DNA of 64,000 nt, taken from Brachybacterium sp. FME24 (GTDB lineage Bacteria > Actinomycetota > Actinomycetes > Actinomycetales > Dermabacteraceae). Within the stretch, counting starts at the first letter, position 1. Every line of letters starts with the position of its first letter. The translations under genes and the position numbers were made by a program. The DNA is taken from positions 124,001 to 188,000 of the forward strand of contig NZ_JABUXV010000006.1 of assembly GCF_014897705.1 (NCBI RefSeq). The letters run 5' to 3'. Shown here piece by piece: positions 50,020 to 58,161 of this stretch. The notes below the pieces were generated by a model. The model ran no database searches. It was not told where the DNA came from and saw only the letters and a program-made list of their open reading frames with translations.

Positions 50020-51483
50020 TCAGTCCTGCTTGGTCTCGCGGAGGTCCTCGGACCACTCGACGTGGAAGGTGCCTTCGGCGTCGACACGCTGGTAGGTGTG
50101 GGCACCGAAGTAGTCACGCTGGGCCTGGACCAGGGCTGCGGGCAGGCGCTCGGCGCGGACCGCGTCGTAGTACGACAGGGTCGAGGAGAACACCGGCACC
50201 GGGTAGCCGCTGGCGGCCGCGAAGGCCACCACACGACGCCACGCCGGGATGCACTTGGCGATCTCGGTGGTGAAGTACTCGTCGCTCAGCAGCAGCGGGA
50301 GCTTCGCGTCCCGCTCGTAGGCCTCGGTGATGCGGTTCAGGAAGCGAGCACGGATGATGCAGCCCTCGCGCCAGATCCGGGCCATGGCGCCCAGGTCGAT
50401 GTCCCAGTCGTACTCCTCAGCGCCCGCGGCGATCTCGTCGAAGCCCTGCGAGTACGAGACCAGCTTCGCGGCGTAGAGCGCCTTCTGCAGGTCGTCGATG
50501 AACTGGGCCTCGTCGGCGATCTCGAGGGTCTGCGCCTCGGCGGGAAGCGCCTTGCGGCCGGCCTCGCGCTGCGGCGTGGAGCCGGAGACGGAACGGGCGA
50601 AGGTGGCCTCGGCGATGCCGGTGACCGGGACGCCGAGGTCCAGGGCCGTCTGCACGGTCCAGGCGCCGGTGCCCTTCTGGGCGGCGCGGTCGAGGATGAC
50701 GTCCACGAACGGCTTGCCGGTGGTGACGTCCGTGTGGTGGAGCACCTCGGCGGTGATCTCGATGAGGAAGGACTCGAGGTCGCCCTTGTTCCACTGCTCG
50801 AACACGTCGCCGATCTCGGTGGCGCCCTTGCCGAGCGCCTTGGACATGAGGTCGTAAGCCTCGGAGATGACCTGCATATCGGCGTACTCGATGCCGTTGT
50901 GGACCATCTTCACGAAGTGGCCGGCGCCGTCGGCACCCACATGGGTGCAGCAGGGCAGACCGTCCTCCGCCTTCGCGGAGATCTTCTCGAACATCGGGCC
51001 GAGGCGGTCGTAGGACTCCTTGGTGCCGCCGGGCATGATCGAGGGGCCGTTCAGGGCGCCCTCCTCGCCACCGGAGACGCCGGAGCCCACGAAGTGCAGT
51101 CCCTTCTCGCGCAGCGCGGCCTCACGACGACGGGTGTCGCCGAACAGGGCGTTGCCGGCGTCGACGATGATGTCGCCCTCCTCCATGAGGGAGGCGAGCT
51201 CGTCGATCACGGCGTCGGTCGGCTTGCCGGCCTTGACCATGATGAGCGCGACGCGCGGCTTCTGCAGGGAGGCGACGAAGTCTGCCATGGATTCCGAGGG
51301 GTAGAACTCGCCGTCGGTGCCGTGATCGGCGATGACCTTCTCGGTCTTGCCGACACTGCGGTTGTGGATGGCGACCTTGAAGCCGTTGCGGGCGAAGTTG
51401 CGGGCCAGGTTGGAGCCCATCACCGCCATACCGGTGACGCCGATGTCTGCCACATCGGTGGGGGACGGAGCGAAGCTAGCCAT
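50020..51483 (-). CDS. gnd: 6-phosphogluconate dehydrogenase, decarboxylating
   Basis: A protein of 487 residues and cytoplasmic enzyme of the oxidative pentose phosphate pathway, converting 6-phosphogluconate to ribulose-5-phosphate and CO2 with NADP+. The Rossmann start is IGVTGMAVMGSNLARN with NRSVGKT. The catalytic region has GSGVSGGEEGALNGPSIMPGG, the essential lysine in GHFVKMVHNGIEYADMQ, and the C-terminal DYFGAHTYQRVD. The length is that of the long (homodimeric) form. The NRS after the second strand fits NADP+ preference. GGAGAACCC precedes the ATG. It converges on the small membrane protein gene across a strong hairpin. Confidence 0.95.
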   Translation of the reverse strand: MASFAPSPTDVADIGVTGMAVMGSNLARNFARNGFKVAIHNRSVGKTEKVIADHGTDGEFYPSESMADFVASLQKPRVALIMVKAGKPTDAVIDELASLMEEGDIIVDAGNALFGDTRRREAALREKGLHFVGSGVSGGEEGALNGPSIMPGGTKESYDRLGPMFEKISAKAEDGLPCCTHVGADGAGHFVKMVHNGIEYADMQVISEAYDLMSKALGKGATEIGDVFEQWNKGDLESFLIEITAEVLHHTDVTTGKPFVDVILDRAAQKGTGAWTVQTALDLGVPVTGIAEATFARSVSGSTPQREAGRKALPAEAQTLEIADEAQFIDDLQKALYAAKLVSYSQGFDEIAAGAEEYDWDIDLGAMARIWREGCIIRARFLNRITEAYERDAKLPLLLSDEYFTTEIAKCIPAWRRVVAFAAASGYPVPVFSSTLSYYDAVRAERLPAALVQAQRDYFGAHTYQRVDAEGTFHVEWSEDLRETKQD

Positions 51484-51781
51484 GGGTTCTCCTCAGATCA
51501 GGTGACTGTCGAGCCGGGCCGGAACGCAGCGCCGAGGCACTCGGCGGACGGCGGGCCCGGTCCATCGCGGACCATCCTAGTGAACTGCGGGCGATGAGCG
51601 CCGAGCGTGCCAGCCCTTGCCTCCGAAGCCCCTTCCCGCGCTCGACCTCCGATCAGGGACCGGCCAACCTCCGCCGGGTGCTCGGAAGGGGCCGACGACG
51701 GGCCGACGCGGTACCGTGGGCGCGTCCCGCAGGGCGACACCCCACGATCGGGGGCGCCCCACCCCGCGAGAGAGCCACGTG

Positions 51782-52768
51782 ATGAGCATCCCCACTCCCC
51801 CGAACGATCCCTACGCCCGGCCCGCGCAGTCCCCCGGTCCTGGGCCGTACGGACAGCAGCCCGCACCGGAGCCCGCGCAGGGTGCGTGGGGCCAGTCCCC
51901 CGTCCAGGAGCCTGCACAGGACGCGTGGGGCCAGCCGCCTGTCCAGGAGCCTGCACAGGGCGCCTGGGGTCAGCCGTCGGCCTCGGATCCTGCTCAGGGC
52001 GCGGGCGCGCCCTTCGGCCAGCCTCCCGCTGCGGCGGGCCCTGCCGCCGGAGGGCCGGTCTCCGGCCCCGCCCCCGGCACCGACCTGGGCGCCGATCTCG
52101 GCGGAGCGCTGCAATTCGCCGGCAACACCCTGCTGCGCAACCCCGTCGCATTCCTCGTCGCCGGGCTGATCTACACGGTCGTGGTGTTCCTCCTCATCGC
52201 CGGTGGGATGGGCGTGGGCCTCGCCGTCATGATCCCGCAGCTGGATGCGGCCACGACCTCCGAGGCTGCGGAGCTCGGCGCACTGCTGTCCTTCTACGCC
52301 GCCGCCTTCGTCGCCGGCCTGCTGACCATCCCGTTCAGCCTCCTGTGGCAGTCGGGCTCCGCCCGGGCCGGCGTGGTGGTCCTCGAGGGCGGCCGCCCCC
52401 GCCTCGGACAGGCGATGGTGGGCCCGATGCGGATCATCCTCACCGCGCTGCTGGTCATGGCGATCACAACGGTCGGCTTCATCCTGCTCTACATCCCCGG
52501 TCTCATCGCGACCGTGATGCTCATGTTCGCCATCCCGGCCGCTGCGCGCGGGGCCTCCCCGGTCGCTGCCGTCAAGGAGAGCTTCACCCTGGCGAAGAAC
52601 AATCTGGGCACCACGATCCTCGCGTGCCTCGTGCTCGCCGTGATCGGCGGGGTCGTCGGCGCGTTCCTCATCACGTTCATCGCGCTGATCCCCTTCGCCG
52701 TCCTGTTCCAGGTCGGGATGTACGAGCGACTGTCGGGACGCGAACTGCCCGAACCCGCCCGCGGCTGA
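51782..52768 (+). CDS. Membrane protein with Pro/Gln-rich N-terminal repeats
   Basis: A protein of 328 residues. The first ~100 residues are a disordered, Pro/Gln/Ala-rich cytoplasmic region with four 13-residue units (the consensus includes VQEPAQGAWGQP). The remainder is a polytopic membrane domain with about five helices (VAFLVAGLIYTVVVFLLIAGG; LLSFYAAAFVAGLLTIPFSLL; ILTALLVMAITTVGFILLYI; ILACLVLAVIGGVVGAFLIT), close to the DUF975/glycerophosphoryl-diesterase-membrane type in pattern, with AVKESFTLAKNNLG between helices. The ATG has GAGAG eight bases upstream. Function unknown; such proteins are common in actinobacterial cell-envelope loci. Confidence 0.75.
   Translation: MSIPTPPNDPYARPAQSPGPGPYGQQPAPEPAQGAWGQSPVQEPAQDAWGQPPVQEPAQGAWGQPSASDPAQGAGAPFGQPPAAAGPAAGGPVSGPAPGTDLGADLGGALQFAGNTLLRNPVAFLVAGLIYTVVVFLLIAGGMGVGLAVMIPQLDAATTSEAAELGALLSFYAAAFVAGLLTIPFSLLWQSGSARAGVVVLEGGRPRLGQAMVGPMRIILTALLVMAITTVGFILLYIPGLIATVMLMFAIPAAARGASPVAAVKESFTLAKNNLGTTILACLVLAVIGGVVGAFLITFIALIPFAVLFQVGMYERLSGRELPEPARG
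51860..52015 (+). repeat. 39-bp imperfect tandem repeat, four copies
   Basis: Four 39-bp units (51860, 51899, 51938, 51977) encode the 13-residue Pro/Gln repeats of the membrane protein. Units two and three are nearly identical. Confidence 0.75.
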
Positions 52769-52875
52769 GCAGATCCCCGGCGGTCCTGGACTCCGGTGGA
52801 ACGCATGTCGCCCGGGCGGAGCGCGTTCCGGATCCGCCGAGAGCGTCATCCCCCTGAGAGGCCGCCCTCACACCA

Positions 52876-52903
52876 GCGGGCCGGCCCCGCGGGGCCGGCC
52901 CGC
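52876..52903. repeat. Perfect 28-bp GC palindrome upstream of the XPB helicase gene
   Basis: GCGGGCCGGCCCCG and its exact complement are joined without a loop. The palindrome ends four bases before the TAGCCT box of the helicase gene, over its -35 region. It could terminate upstream transcription or bind a regulator. Confidence 0.6.
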
Positions 52904-52906
52904 GCG

Positions 52907-52912
52907 TAGCCT
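52907..52912 (+). promoter_or_regulatory. Putative -10 box of a leaderless promoter (XPB helicase gene)
   Basis: TAGCCT is followed by six bases and the ATG at 52919. The intervening GAGGGG is purine-rich but abuts the ATG, too close for normal ribosome binding. Confidence 0.5.
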
Positions 52913-52918
52913 GAGGGG

Positions 52919-54574
52919 ATGACCGACGGCCCCCTCATCGTCCAGAGCGACAAGTCCCTCCTGCTCGAGGTCGCGCACCCGACAGCGCAGGCCGCAAGGG
53001 CCTCGATCGCCGCCTTCGCGGAGCTCGAGCGGGCCCCTGAGCACGTCCACACCTACCGCATCACGGATCTCGGACTGTGGAACGCGCGCGCCGCGGGCTA
53101 CGACGCCGAATCGGTGGTCGCTGCCCTGGTGGACAACTCCCGCTACCCGGTGCCCCACTCCCTGCTCATCGATGTCGCGGACACGATGGACCGCTACGGG
53201 CGACTGCAGCTGCAGTCCCACCCCACGCACGGCCTCGTGCTGCATGCTCTGGATGCCGCGGTGCTCGAGGAGGTCTCCCGCGCGAAAAGGATCCAGGGGA
53301 TGCTCGGCGCCCGGCTCGACGAGTCGACCGTGATCGTCCACCCCTCCGAGCGCGGCGCCCTCAAGCAGGCGCTGCTCAAGCTCGGCTGGCCCGCCGAGGA
53401 CCAGGCCGGGTACGTCGACGGCGAGGCCCACGCCATCTCCCTGCGCGAGGAGGACTGGCAGCTGCGCCCCTATCAGGCCGAGGCGATCGACGGGTTCCGC
53501 CACGGCGGCAGCGGCGTCGTGGTGCTCCCCTGCGGCGCCGGCAAGACGCTGGTGGGCGCCGGGGCCATGGCTGCGATGCAGCGCACCACGCTGATCCTGG
53601 TGACCTCGACGGTCTCGGCCCGGCAATGGAAGACGGAGATGCTCAAGCGCACCACCCTCACCGAGGACGAGATCGGCGAGTACTCCGGTGCCACCAAGCA
53701 GATCCGCCCGGTCACCATCGCCACCTACCAGGTCCTCACCATGAAGCGCAACGGCATCCATCCCCACCTGGAGCTGATGAGCGCCCGGGACTGGGGACTG
53801 GTCATCTATGACGAGGTCCACCTGCTGCCCGCCCCGGTCTTCCGCATGACCGCCGATCTGCAGGCCCGCCGGCGCCTCGGCCTGACCGCGACGCTGGTGC
53901 GGGAGGACGGCCGCGAGGGCGAGGTGTTCTCCCTGATCGGGCCCAAGCGCTACGACGCCCCGTGGAAGGACATCGAGGCGCAGGGGTACATCGCGCCGGC
54001 CGACTGCACCGAGGTGCGGGTCACGATGCCCTCGGCGGACCGCATGGCCTACGCGATGGCCGAGGCGACCGACCGGCCCCGGCTCGGCGCCGCGCATCCG
54101 GCGAAGCTCGAGGTCGTCGAGAAGATCGCGCAGCGCCATGAAGGTGAGCCGATGCTGGTGATCGGTCAGTACATCGACCAGCTCGAGGAGCTCGCCGCGC
54201 ACCTGCAGGCGGACCTCATCACCGGGCAGACCCCCGTCAAGCGGCGCCAGGAGCTGTTCGACGCCTTCCGCGCCGGCGAGGTCTCGCGTCTGGTGGTCTC
54301 CAAGGTCGCGAACTTCTCCATCGATCTCCCCGAGGCCTCGGTCGCAGTGCAGGTCAGCGGAGCCTTCGGATCGCGTCAGGAAGAAGCTCAGAGACTGGGA
54401 CGCCTGCTGCGTCCGAAGGCCGACGGTCGCACCGCGCACTTCTACACCGTGGTGATGCGTGACACCCAGGATCAGGACTACGCGGCCCACCGGCAGCGCT
54501 TCCTCGCGGAGCAGGGGTACGCCTACACGATCGTGGACGCCGACGAGCTGGAGGCCGCGGCCGAGGCGGGCTGA
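52919..54574 (+). CDS. DNA repair helicase XPB (Ssl2-like superfamily 2 helicase)
   Basis: A protein of 551 residues. The N-terminal ~170 residues are the XPB damage-recognition-like region (PLIVQSDKSLLLEVAHP; LQSHPTHGLVLHALD). The helicase core follows: Q-type RPYQAEAI, Walker A LPCGAGKTL at about residue 205, DEVH box VIYDEVHLLP, motif III LGLTATLVRED (containing the XPB RED element), SKVANFSIDLPEA and motif VI QRLGRLLRPK. XPB unwinds or translocates on DNA in nucleotide excision repair in archaea and eukaryotes; actinobacterial homologues have shown helicase activity in mycobacteria. Its partner-like gene lies at 47279. The ATG lies six bases after TAGCCT. Confidence 0.92.
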   Translation: MTDGPLIVQSDKSLLLEVAHPTAQAARASIAAFAELERAPEHVHTYRITDLGLWNARAAGYDAESVVAALVDNSRYPVPHSLLIDVADTMDRYGRLQLQSHPTHGLVLHALDAAVLEEVSRAKRIQGMLGARLDESTVIVHPSERGALKQALLKLGWPAEDQAGYVDGEAHAISLREEDWQLRPYQAEAIDGFRHGGSGVVVLPCGAGKTLVGAGAMAAMQRTTLILVTSTVSARQWKTEMLKRTTLTEDEIGEYSGATKQIRPVTIATYQVLTMKRNGIHPHLELMSARDWGLVIYDEVHLLPAPVFRMTADLQARRRLGLTATLVREDGREGEVFSLIGPKRYDAPWKDIEAQGYIAPADCTEVRVTMPSADRMAYAMAEATDRPRLGAAHPAKLEVVEKIAQRHEGEPMLVIGQYIDQLEELAAHLQADLITGQTPVKRRQELFDAFRAGEVSRLVVSKVANFSIDLPEASVAVQVSGAFGSRQEEAQRLGRLLRPKADGRTAHFYTVVMRDTQDQDYAAHRQRFLAEQGYAYTIVDADELEAAAEAG

Positions 54575-54679
54575 GAGCCTCCGTACGGCAAACCCCCAGG
54601 ATCGCTAGAGTGTTCTCCACGGCGACCTTCCCCGAAGGCCGCGCGGAGCAGGCCCAGGACCCGACATCGAGGAGCGACC

Positions 54680-55204
54680 ATGAGCACCGGACCCGAGAAC
54701 ACGGACCGTCCTGTCGACCGCGCCCCGGAGACGCCGCGTCCCGTCGCGGACGAGCGCACCCCCGCTCCCGCGACCCGGCCGCGCACCTCCGAGCCCGCCG
54801 CCGGTCGCCGCGCCGCAGATCCTGTCGACCCTGTCGATGAGACGAACGGGTCCCCTCGCTCCCAGGAGCCCGGTCCCGGTCGCCGCGCCGCGGACCAGCC
54901 CGACGCCGGGTCGTTGGCGCCCACCTCCTCGGGCGGCAAGACGGCTGGCGTGTGGATCTCCCTGATCCTCGGCGCCATCGTGCTGGTCCTCCTGCTGATC
55001 TTCGTGATCCAGAACAGCGAGACCGCCGGCTTCGAGTACTTCAACGCGACCTTCGATCTTCCCCTCGGCGTGGCCATGCTGCTCGCGGCGATCGCAGGCG
55101 CACTGGTCATGGCCCTGGTCGGTTCGGTGCGGATGATCCAGATGAGCTGGACCATCCGCAAGATGCGCAAGCAGCAGGAGAAGATCCAGCGCGCTGCCCG
55201 CTGA
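54680..55204 (+). CDS. LapA (lipopolysaccharide assembly protein A) domain-containing protein
   Basis: A protein of 174 residues. The N-terminal ~90 residues are disordered, Pro/Arg/Glu/Thr-rich, with two GRRAAD-containing segments. Then come two helices of LapA type (ISLILGAIVLVLLLIFVIQN and LGVAMLLAAIAGALVMALVG) with the diagnostic FVIQNSETAGFEYFNATF turn, and a basic cytoplasmic tail (IRKMRKQQEKIQRAAR). In proteobacteria LapA influences LPS synthesis; gram-positive members have no known role, as there is no LPS. The ATG follows GAGGAG. TAGAGT at 54606-54611 may be its -10 box. The two-component system starts 46 bases downstream. Confidence 0.85.
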   Translation: MSTGPENTDRPVDRAPETPRPVADERTPAPATRPRTSEPAAGRRAADPVDPVDETNGSPRSQEPGPGRRAADQPDAGSLAPTSSGGKTAGVWISLILGAIVLVLLLIFVIQNSETAGFEYFNATFDLPLGVAMLLAAIAGALVMALVGSVRMIQMSWTIRKMRKQQEKIQRAAR

Positions 55205-55250
55205 CCTCGTCCAGGCGACGTCCAGACGATTCCCAAGCAGCAGGAGCACG

Positions 55251-55979
55251 GTGGGGGGCATGAACACGACTCCAGAACAAGATTTCGAGGCCCGATTGCT
55301 CGTCGTCGACGACGAGCCGAACATCCGCGACCTGCTCGCGACCTCCCTGCGCTTCGCCGGCTTCGAGGTGTTCACCGCCTCCACCGGGAACGAAGCGATC
55401 CGCGAGGCCACCGAGCACCAGCCCGACCTCGTCGTCCTCGACGTCATGCTGCCGGACATGGACGGCTTCACGGTGACGCGCCGACTGCGCGATCGCGGTG
55501 AGCAGTACCCGATCCTGTTCCTCACCGCGCGCGACGAGACCCAGGACAAGGTGGCCGGGCTCACGGTCGGCGGCGACGATTACGTCACCAAGCCGTTCAG
55601 CCTGGAGGAGGTCGTCGCCCGGATCCGGGCAGTGCTGCGCCGCACCCATGGCGGGCAGGACCCGACCGTCGACAGCTCGCTGGTGGTGGGAGATCTCCGT
55701 CTCGACGAGGACTCCCACGAGGTCTACCGAGCGGACGTCACGATCGAGCTCTCCCCCACCGAGTTCAAGCTCCTGCGCTACCTCATGCTCAACGCCGGTC
55801 GCGTCGTGTCCAAGACGCAGATCCTCGACCATGTCTGGGACTACGACTGGTCCGGCGAGGTCGGCATCGTGGAGTCCTACATCTCGTACCTGCGTCGCAA
55901 GATCGACGTGATCGGCGACCCGATGATCCACACCAAGCGCGGCATCGGATACGTGCTGCGCGCCGCCGAAAGCAGCTGA
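55251..55979 (+). CDS. OmpR/PhoB family response regulator
   Basis: A protein of 242 residues. The receiver domain has acidic residues in LLVVDDEPNI, the phospho-acceptor Asp64 in LVVLDVMLPDMDG, the switch Thr in LFLTARDE and Lys in YVTKPFS. The C-terminal winged helix (about 140-238) has IELSPTEFKLLRYLMLNAGR, SKTQILDHVWDYDWSG, VESYISYLRRKID and TKRGIGYVLR, the OmpR/PhoB type closest to mycobacterial TrcR/MprA. The GTG at 55251 has AGGAG five bases upstream; the ATG at 55260 is an alternative. The kinase starts three bases after its stop, so the pair is one operon. Confidence 0.95.
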   Translation: MGGMNTTPEQDFEARLLVVDDEPNIRDLLATSLRFAGFEVFTASTGNEAIREATEHQPDLVVLDVMLPDMDGFTVTRRLRDRGEQYPILFLTARDETQDKVAGLTVGGDDYVTKPFSLEEVVARIRAVLRRTHGGQDPTVDSSLVVGDLRLDEDSHEVYRADVTIELSPTEFKLLRYLMLNAGRVVSKTQILDHVWDYDWSGEVGIVESYISYLRRKIDVIGDPMIHTKRGIGYVLRAAESS

Positions 55980-55982
55980 CGC

Positions 55983-57569
55983 TTGGCGCTGCCGACCCTG
56001 CGCACCGAGCGGCCCGTGTCCCTGTGGACACGGATCGTCGCGCTGATCTCTCTGCTGCTGGTCGTCGGCGTCGTCATCACCGGGAGCCTCTCGCTCTTCC
56101 TGCTGAACCGGACCCTGATCCAGTCCGTCGACAACAACCTCCAGTCGGGCATGGGCGAGATGCTCACCCTCGCGCAGCACGAGCTCTCCGACGGTGAGGC
56201 CGCCGCCCAGAACAGCGTGTACACCCCCGTGGAGTACGCGGTGGAGATCCGCGACGACCAGGGCAACGCGATCAGGCGTTCCGTCATCCTCTACGGCGAC
56301 GACAACGTCAGGGTGACCTTCCCGAACCTCAGCGATGAGCAGATCATCCAGCGCGGGGGGCGGCCGTTCACCGTGCTGGACTCCTCGGAGAACCGGTGGC
56401 GGGTCGTGGCGATGCTCAACTCCGGTCCCGACAAGGGCAGCGTGTACGTCGCCCTCCCCCTGACCGGCGTGGATCGCACGATGCACGAGATGGCACTGAT
56501 CATCGTGCTGGTCGGCACCCTCGTGGTGCTGGTCGGGATGGGACTGGGCGGCTACATGACCCATCGCGCCCTCGAACCCCTGCAGGACGTCGAGTCCACC
56601 GCCTCGCAGATCGCCGGCGGCGACCTCTCCCGGCGCGTCCCCGTGACCGAGACCAGCCTCGAGGTCAACGCTCTCGCCCTGTCGCTGAACGAGATGCTGG
56701 TGCGGATCGAGCAGTCCTTCGCCGCGCAGTCGGCCTCCGAGGAGCATGCCACCCTCTCCGAGGCCAGGATGCGCCGGTTCGTCGGCGACGCCTCCCATGA
56801 GCTGCGCACCCCGCTGGCCGCGATCCGCGGCTTCGGCGAGCTGTACCGGATGGGCGCTCTTCCGTCGGACGACGACGTCGCCTCGGCGATGCGCCGGATC
56901 GAGGACGAGGCCCGGCGCATGGGCTCCCTGGTCGAGAACCTGCTGCGACTGGCCCGACTGGACGAGAACCCCGACCTCGCCCTCACTCCGGTCGACCTCA
57001 CCGACGCCCTCTTCGACGCTGCCCAGGACCTGCGTGCCCTGGATCCGTCGCGCCAGGTCATGGTCGTCTCACTGTCCGGGATGCCGGTGTCCGTGCACCC
57101 CCATCTATCGATCGGGGTGCTGGGCGACGAGGCCTCCCTGCGCCAGGTCATCCTCAACCTCGTGGGCAATGCGAACCGGCATACGCCCAAGGGGTCCCCG
57201 GTGGAGATCGCCGTGGGCTACACGGAGCAGGGCACCGTGCTGATCGAGATCCGGGACCATGGCACGGGCATCGACGACGACCAGCGCGAGAAGGTCTTCG
57301 AGCGCTTCTACCGCACGGACTCCTCGCGCGTGCGCTCGGCCACGCAGGGCGGCGGCGCCGGCCTGGGCCTCTCGATCGCGGCCACGATCGTGCAGCAGCA
57401 TCGCGGCAGCATCGGTGTCGCGGAGACCCCGGGAGGTGGCGCCACCTTCTGGGTGGAGCTGCCGGGCACCGAGATCGAGCCGCAGCACCGTGCCGGCCCG
57501 GATCAGGCGCGCGCGCTGACCGATCCGTCCATGCAGGACCGTCCGACGGAATCGCCCACCGAAGAGTGA
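55983..57569 (+). CDS. Sensor histidine kinase partner of the OmpR-type regulator
   Basis: A protein of 528 residues. The first helix (RIVALISLLLVVGVVITGSLSLF) and second helix (ALIIVLVGTLVVLVGMGLGGY) flank an extracytoplasmic sensor domain at about 42-168. A HAMP domain follows (HRALEPLQDVESTASQIAGG). The H box has His272 in FVGDASHELRTPLAAIRGF. The ATP lid carries LVGNANRHTP (N), IRDHGTGIDD (G1), VFERFYRTDSSR (F) and GGAGLGLSIAATIV (G2). The C-terminal ~30 residues are disordered. The start is TTG at 55983; a GTG at 56016 is possible. The kinase most resembles TcrY/TrcS-type sensors. The signal is unknown, and the adjacent LapA-like gene may belong to the regulon. Confidence 0.93.
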   Translation: MALPTLRTERPVSLWTRIVALISLLLVVGVVITGSLSLFLLNRTLIQSVDNNLQSGMGEMLTLAQHELSDGEAAAQNSVYTPVEYAVEIRDDQGNAIRRSVILYGDDNVRVTFPNLSDEQIIQRGGRPFTVLDSSENRWRVVAMLNSGPDKGSVYVALPLTGVDRTMHEMALIIVLVGTLVVLVGMGLGGYMTHRALEPLQDVESTASQIAGGDLSRRVPVTETSLEVNALALSLNEMLVRIEQSFAAQSASEEHATLSEARMRRFVGDASHELRTPLAAIRGFGELYRMGALPSDDDVASAMRRIEDEARRMGSLVENLLRLARLDENPDLALTPVDLTDALFDAAQDLRALDPSRQVMVVSLSGMPVSVHPHLSIGVLGDEASLRQVILNLVGNANRHTPKGSPVEIAVGYTEQGTVLIEIRDHGTGIDDDQREKVFERFYRTDSSRVRSATQGGGAGLGLSIAATIVQQHRGSIGVAETPGGGATFWVELPGTEIEPQHRAGPDQARALTDPSMQDRPTESPTEE

Positions 57570-57603
57570 CCTCGGGCGCCGACCGCGGCAGGATTCCCGC
57601 CGC

Positions 57604-58161
57604 TCAGGCCCCGTCCGCGAGCACCTGACCGATGAATGCCGCCTCGCCCGTGGCACGGGCCCGAGCATCCAGCTCCTTGAGCAGTGCCTCGGCGGCGCGG
57701 CGTCCCGCCTCGTCGTGCGTCTCGACACGCGGCGCGGCCGATGGGTCGTCCCGGGTCAGGCGGAAGGCGGCGGGGGCAGCGAGGTCCGCCGGCGGCAGCG
57801 GATCGACGTGCCCGATCAGGCCGTGGATCAGATCCCGCGGGACAGCGGACAGGCCCAGCCGCGCGGCATGCTCCGCGCTGCGCGCCGCGCGGGCCGCAGG
57901 GCGACGGACCAGCGGGATGCGCAGGCCCGAACCGATGAGTATCCGGGTCAGGTCCCGATTGTCGACGAAGGTGACGCCGGCATCGTCGAGACGCTCGCGG
58001 GCGGATTCGGGCCAGTCGTAATGGTCGAGGTCGAAGGATCGCGGGGGCAGGCCCGCCCGCTCCGCGGTCACGTGCAGCTGGGTCAGGGAGATGTCGGAGA
58101 TCAGGTGACCCCAGAGGGTGCCGTGCCGGGGCCAGCGCGGGGTGTCGGCGTAGACGGTCAT
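57604..58161 (-). CDS. DUF4031 domain-containing protein
   Basis: A protein of 185 residues. The N-terminal ~85 residues are DUF4031: MTVYADTPRWPRHGTLWGHL, ISDISLTQLHVTAERAGLPP and the aromatic pair near FDLDHYDWPES, with conserved His and Trp. The C-terminal half (LVRRPAARAARSAEHAARLG) is Ala/Arg-rich and helical, with no motif known to me. The ATG at 58161 overlaps the stop of the DUF418 gene (ATGA), with GGAGG upstream, which settles the start. DUF4031 has no assigned function; it is a small cytoplasmic protein widespread in actinobacteria. Its gene converges on the histidine kinase gene. Confidence 0.8.
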   Translation of the reverse strand: MTVYADTPRWPRHGTLWGHLISDISLTQLHVTAERAGLPPRSFDLDHYDWPESARERLDDAGVTFVDNRDLTRILIGSGLRIPLVRRPAARAARSAEHAARLGLSAVPRDLIHGLIGHVDPLPPADLAAPAAFRLTRDDPSAAPRVETHDEAGRRAAEALLKELDARARATGEAAFIGQVLADGA

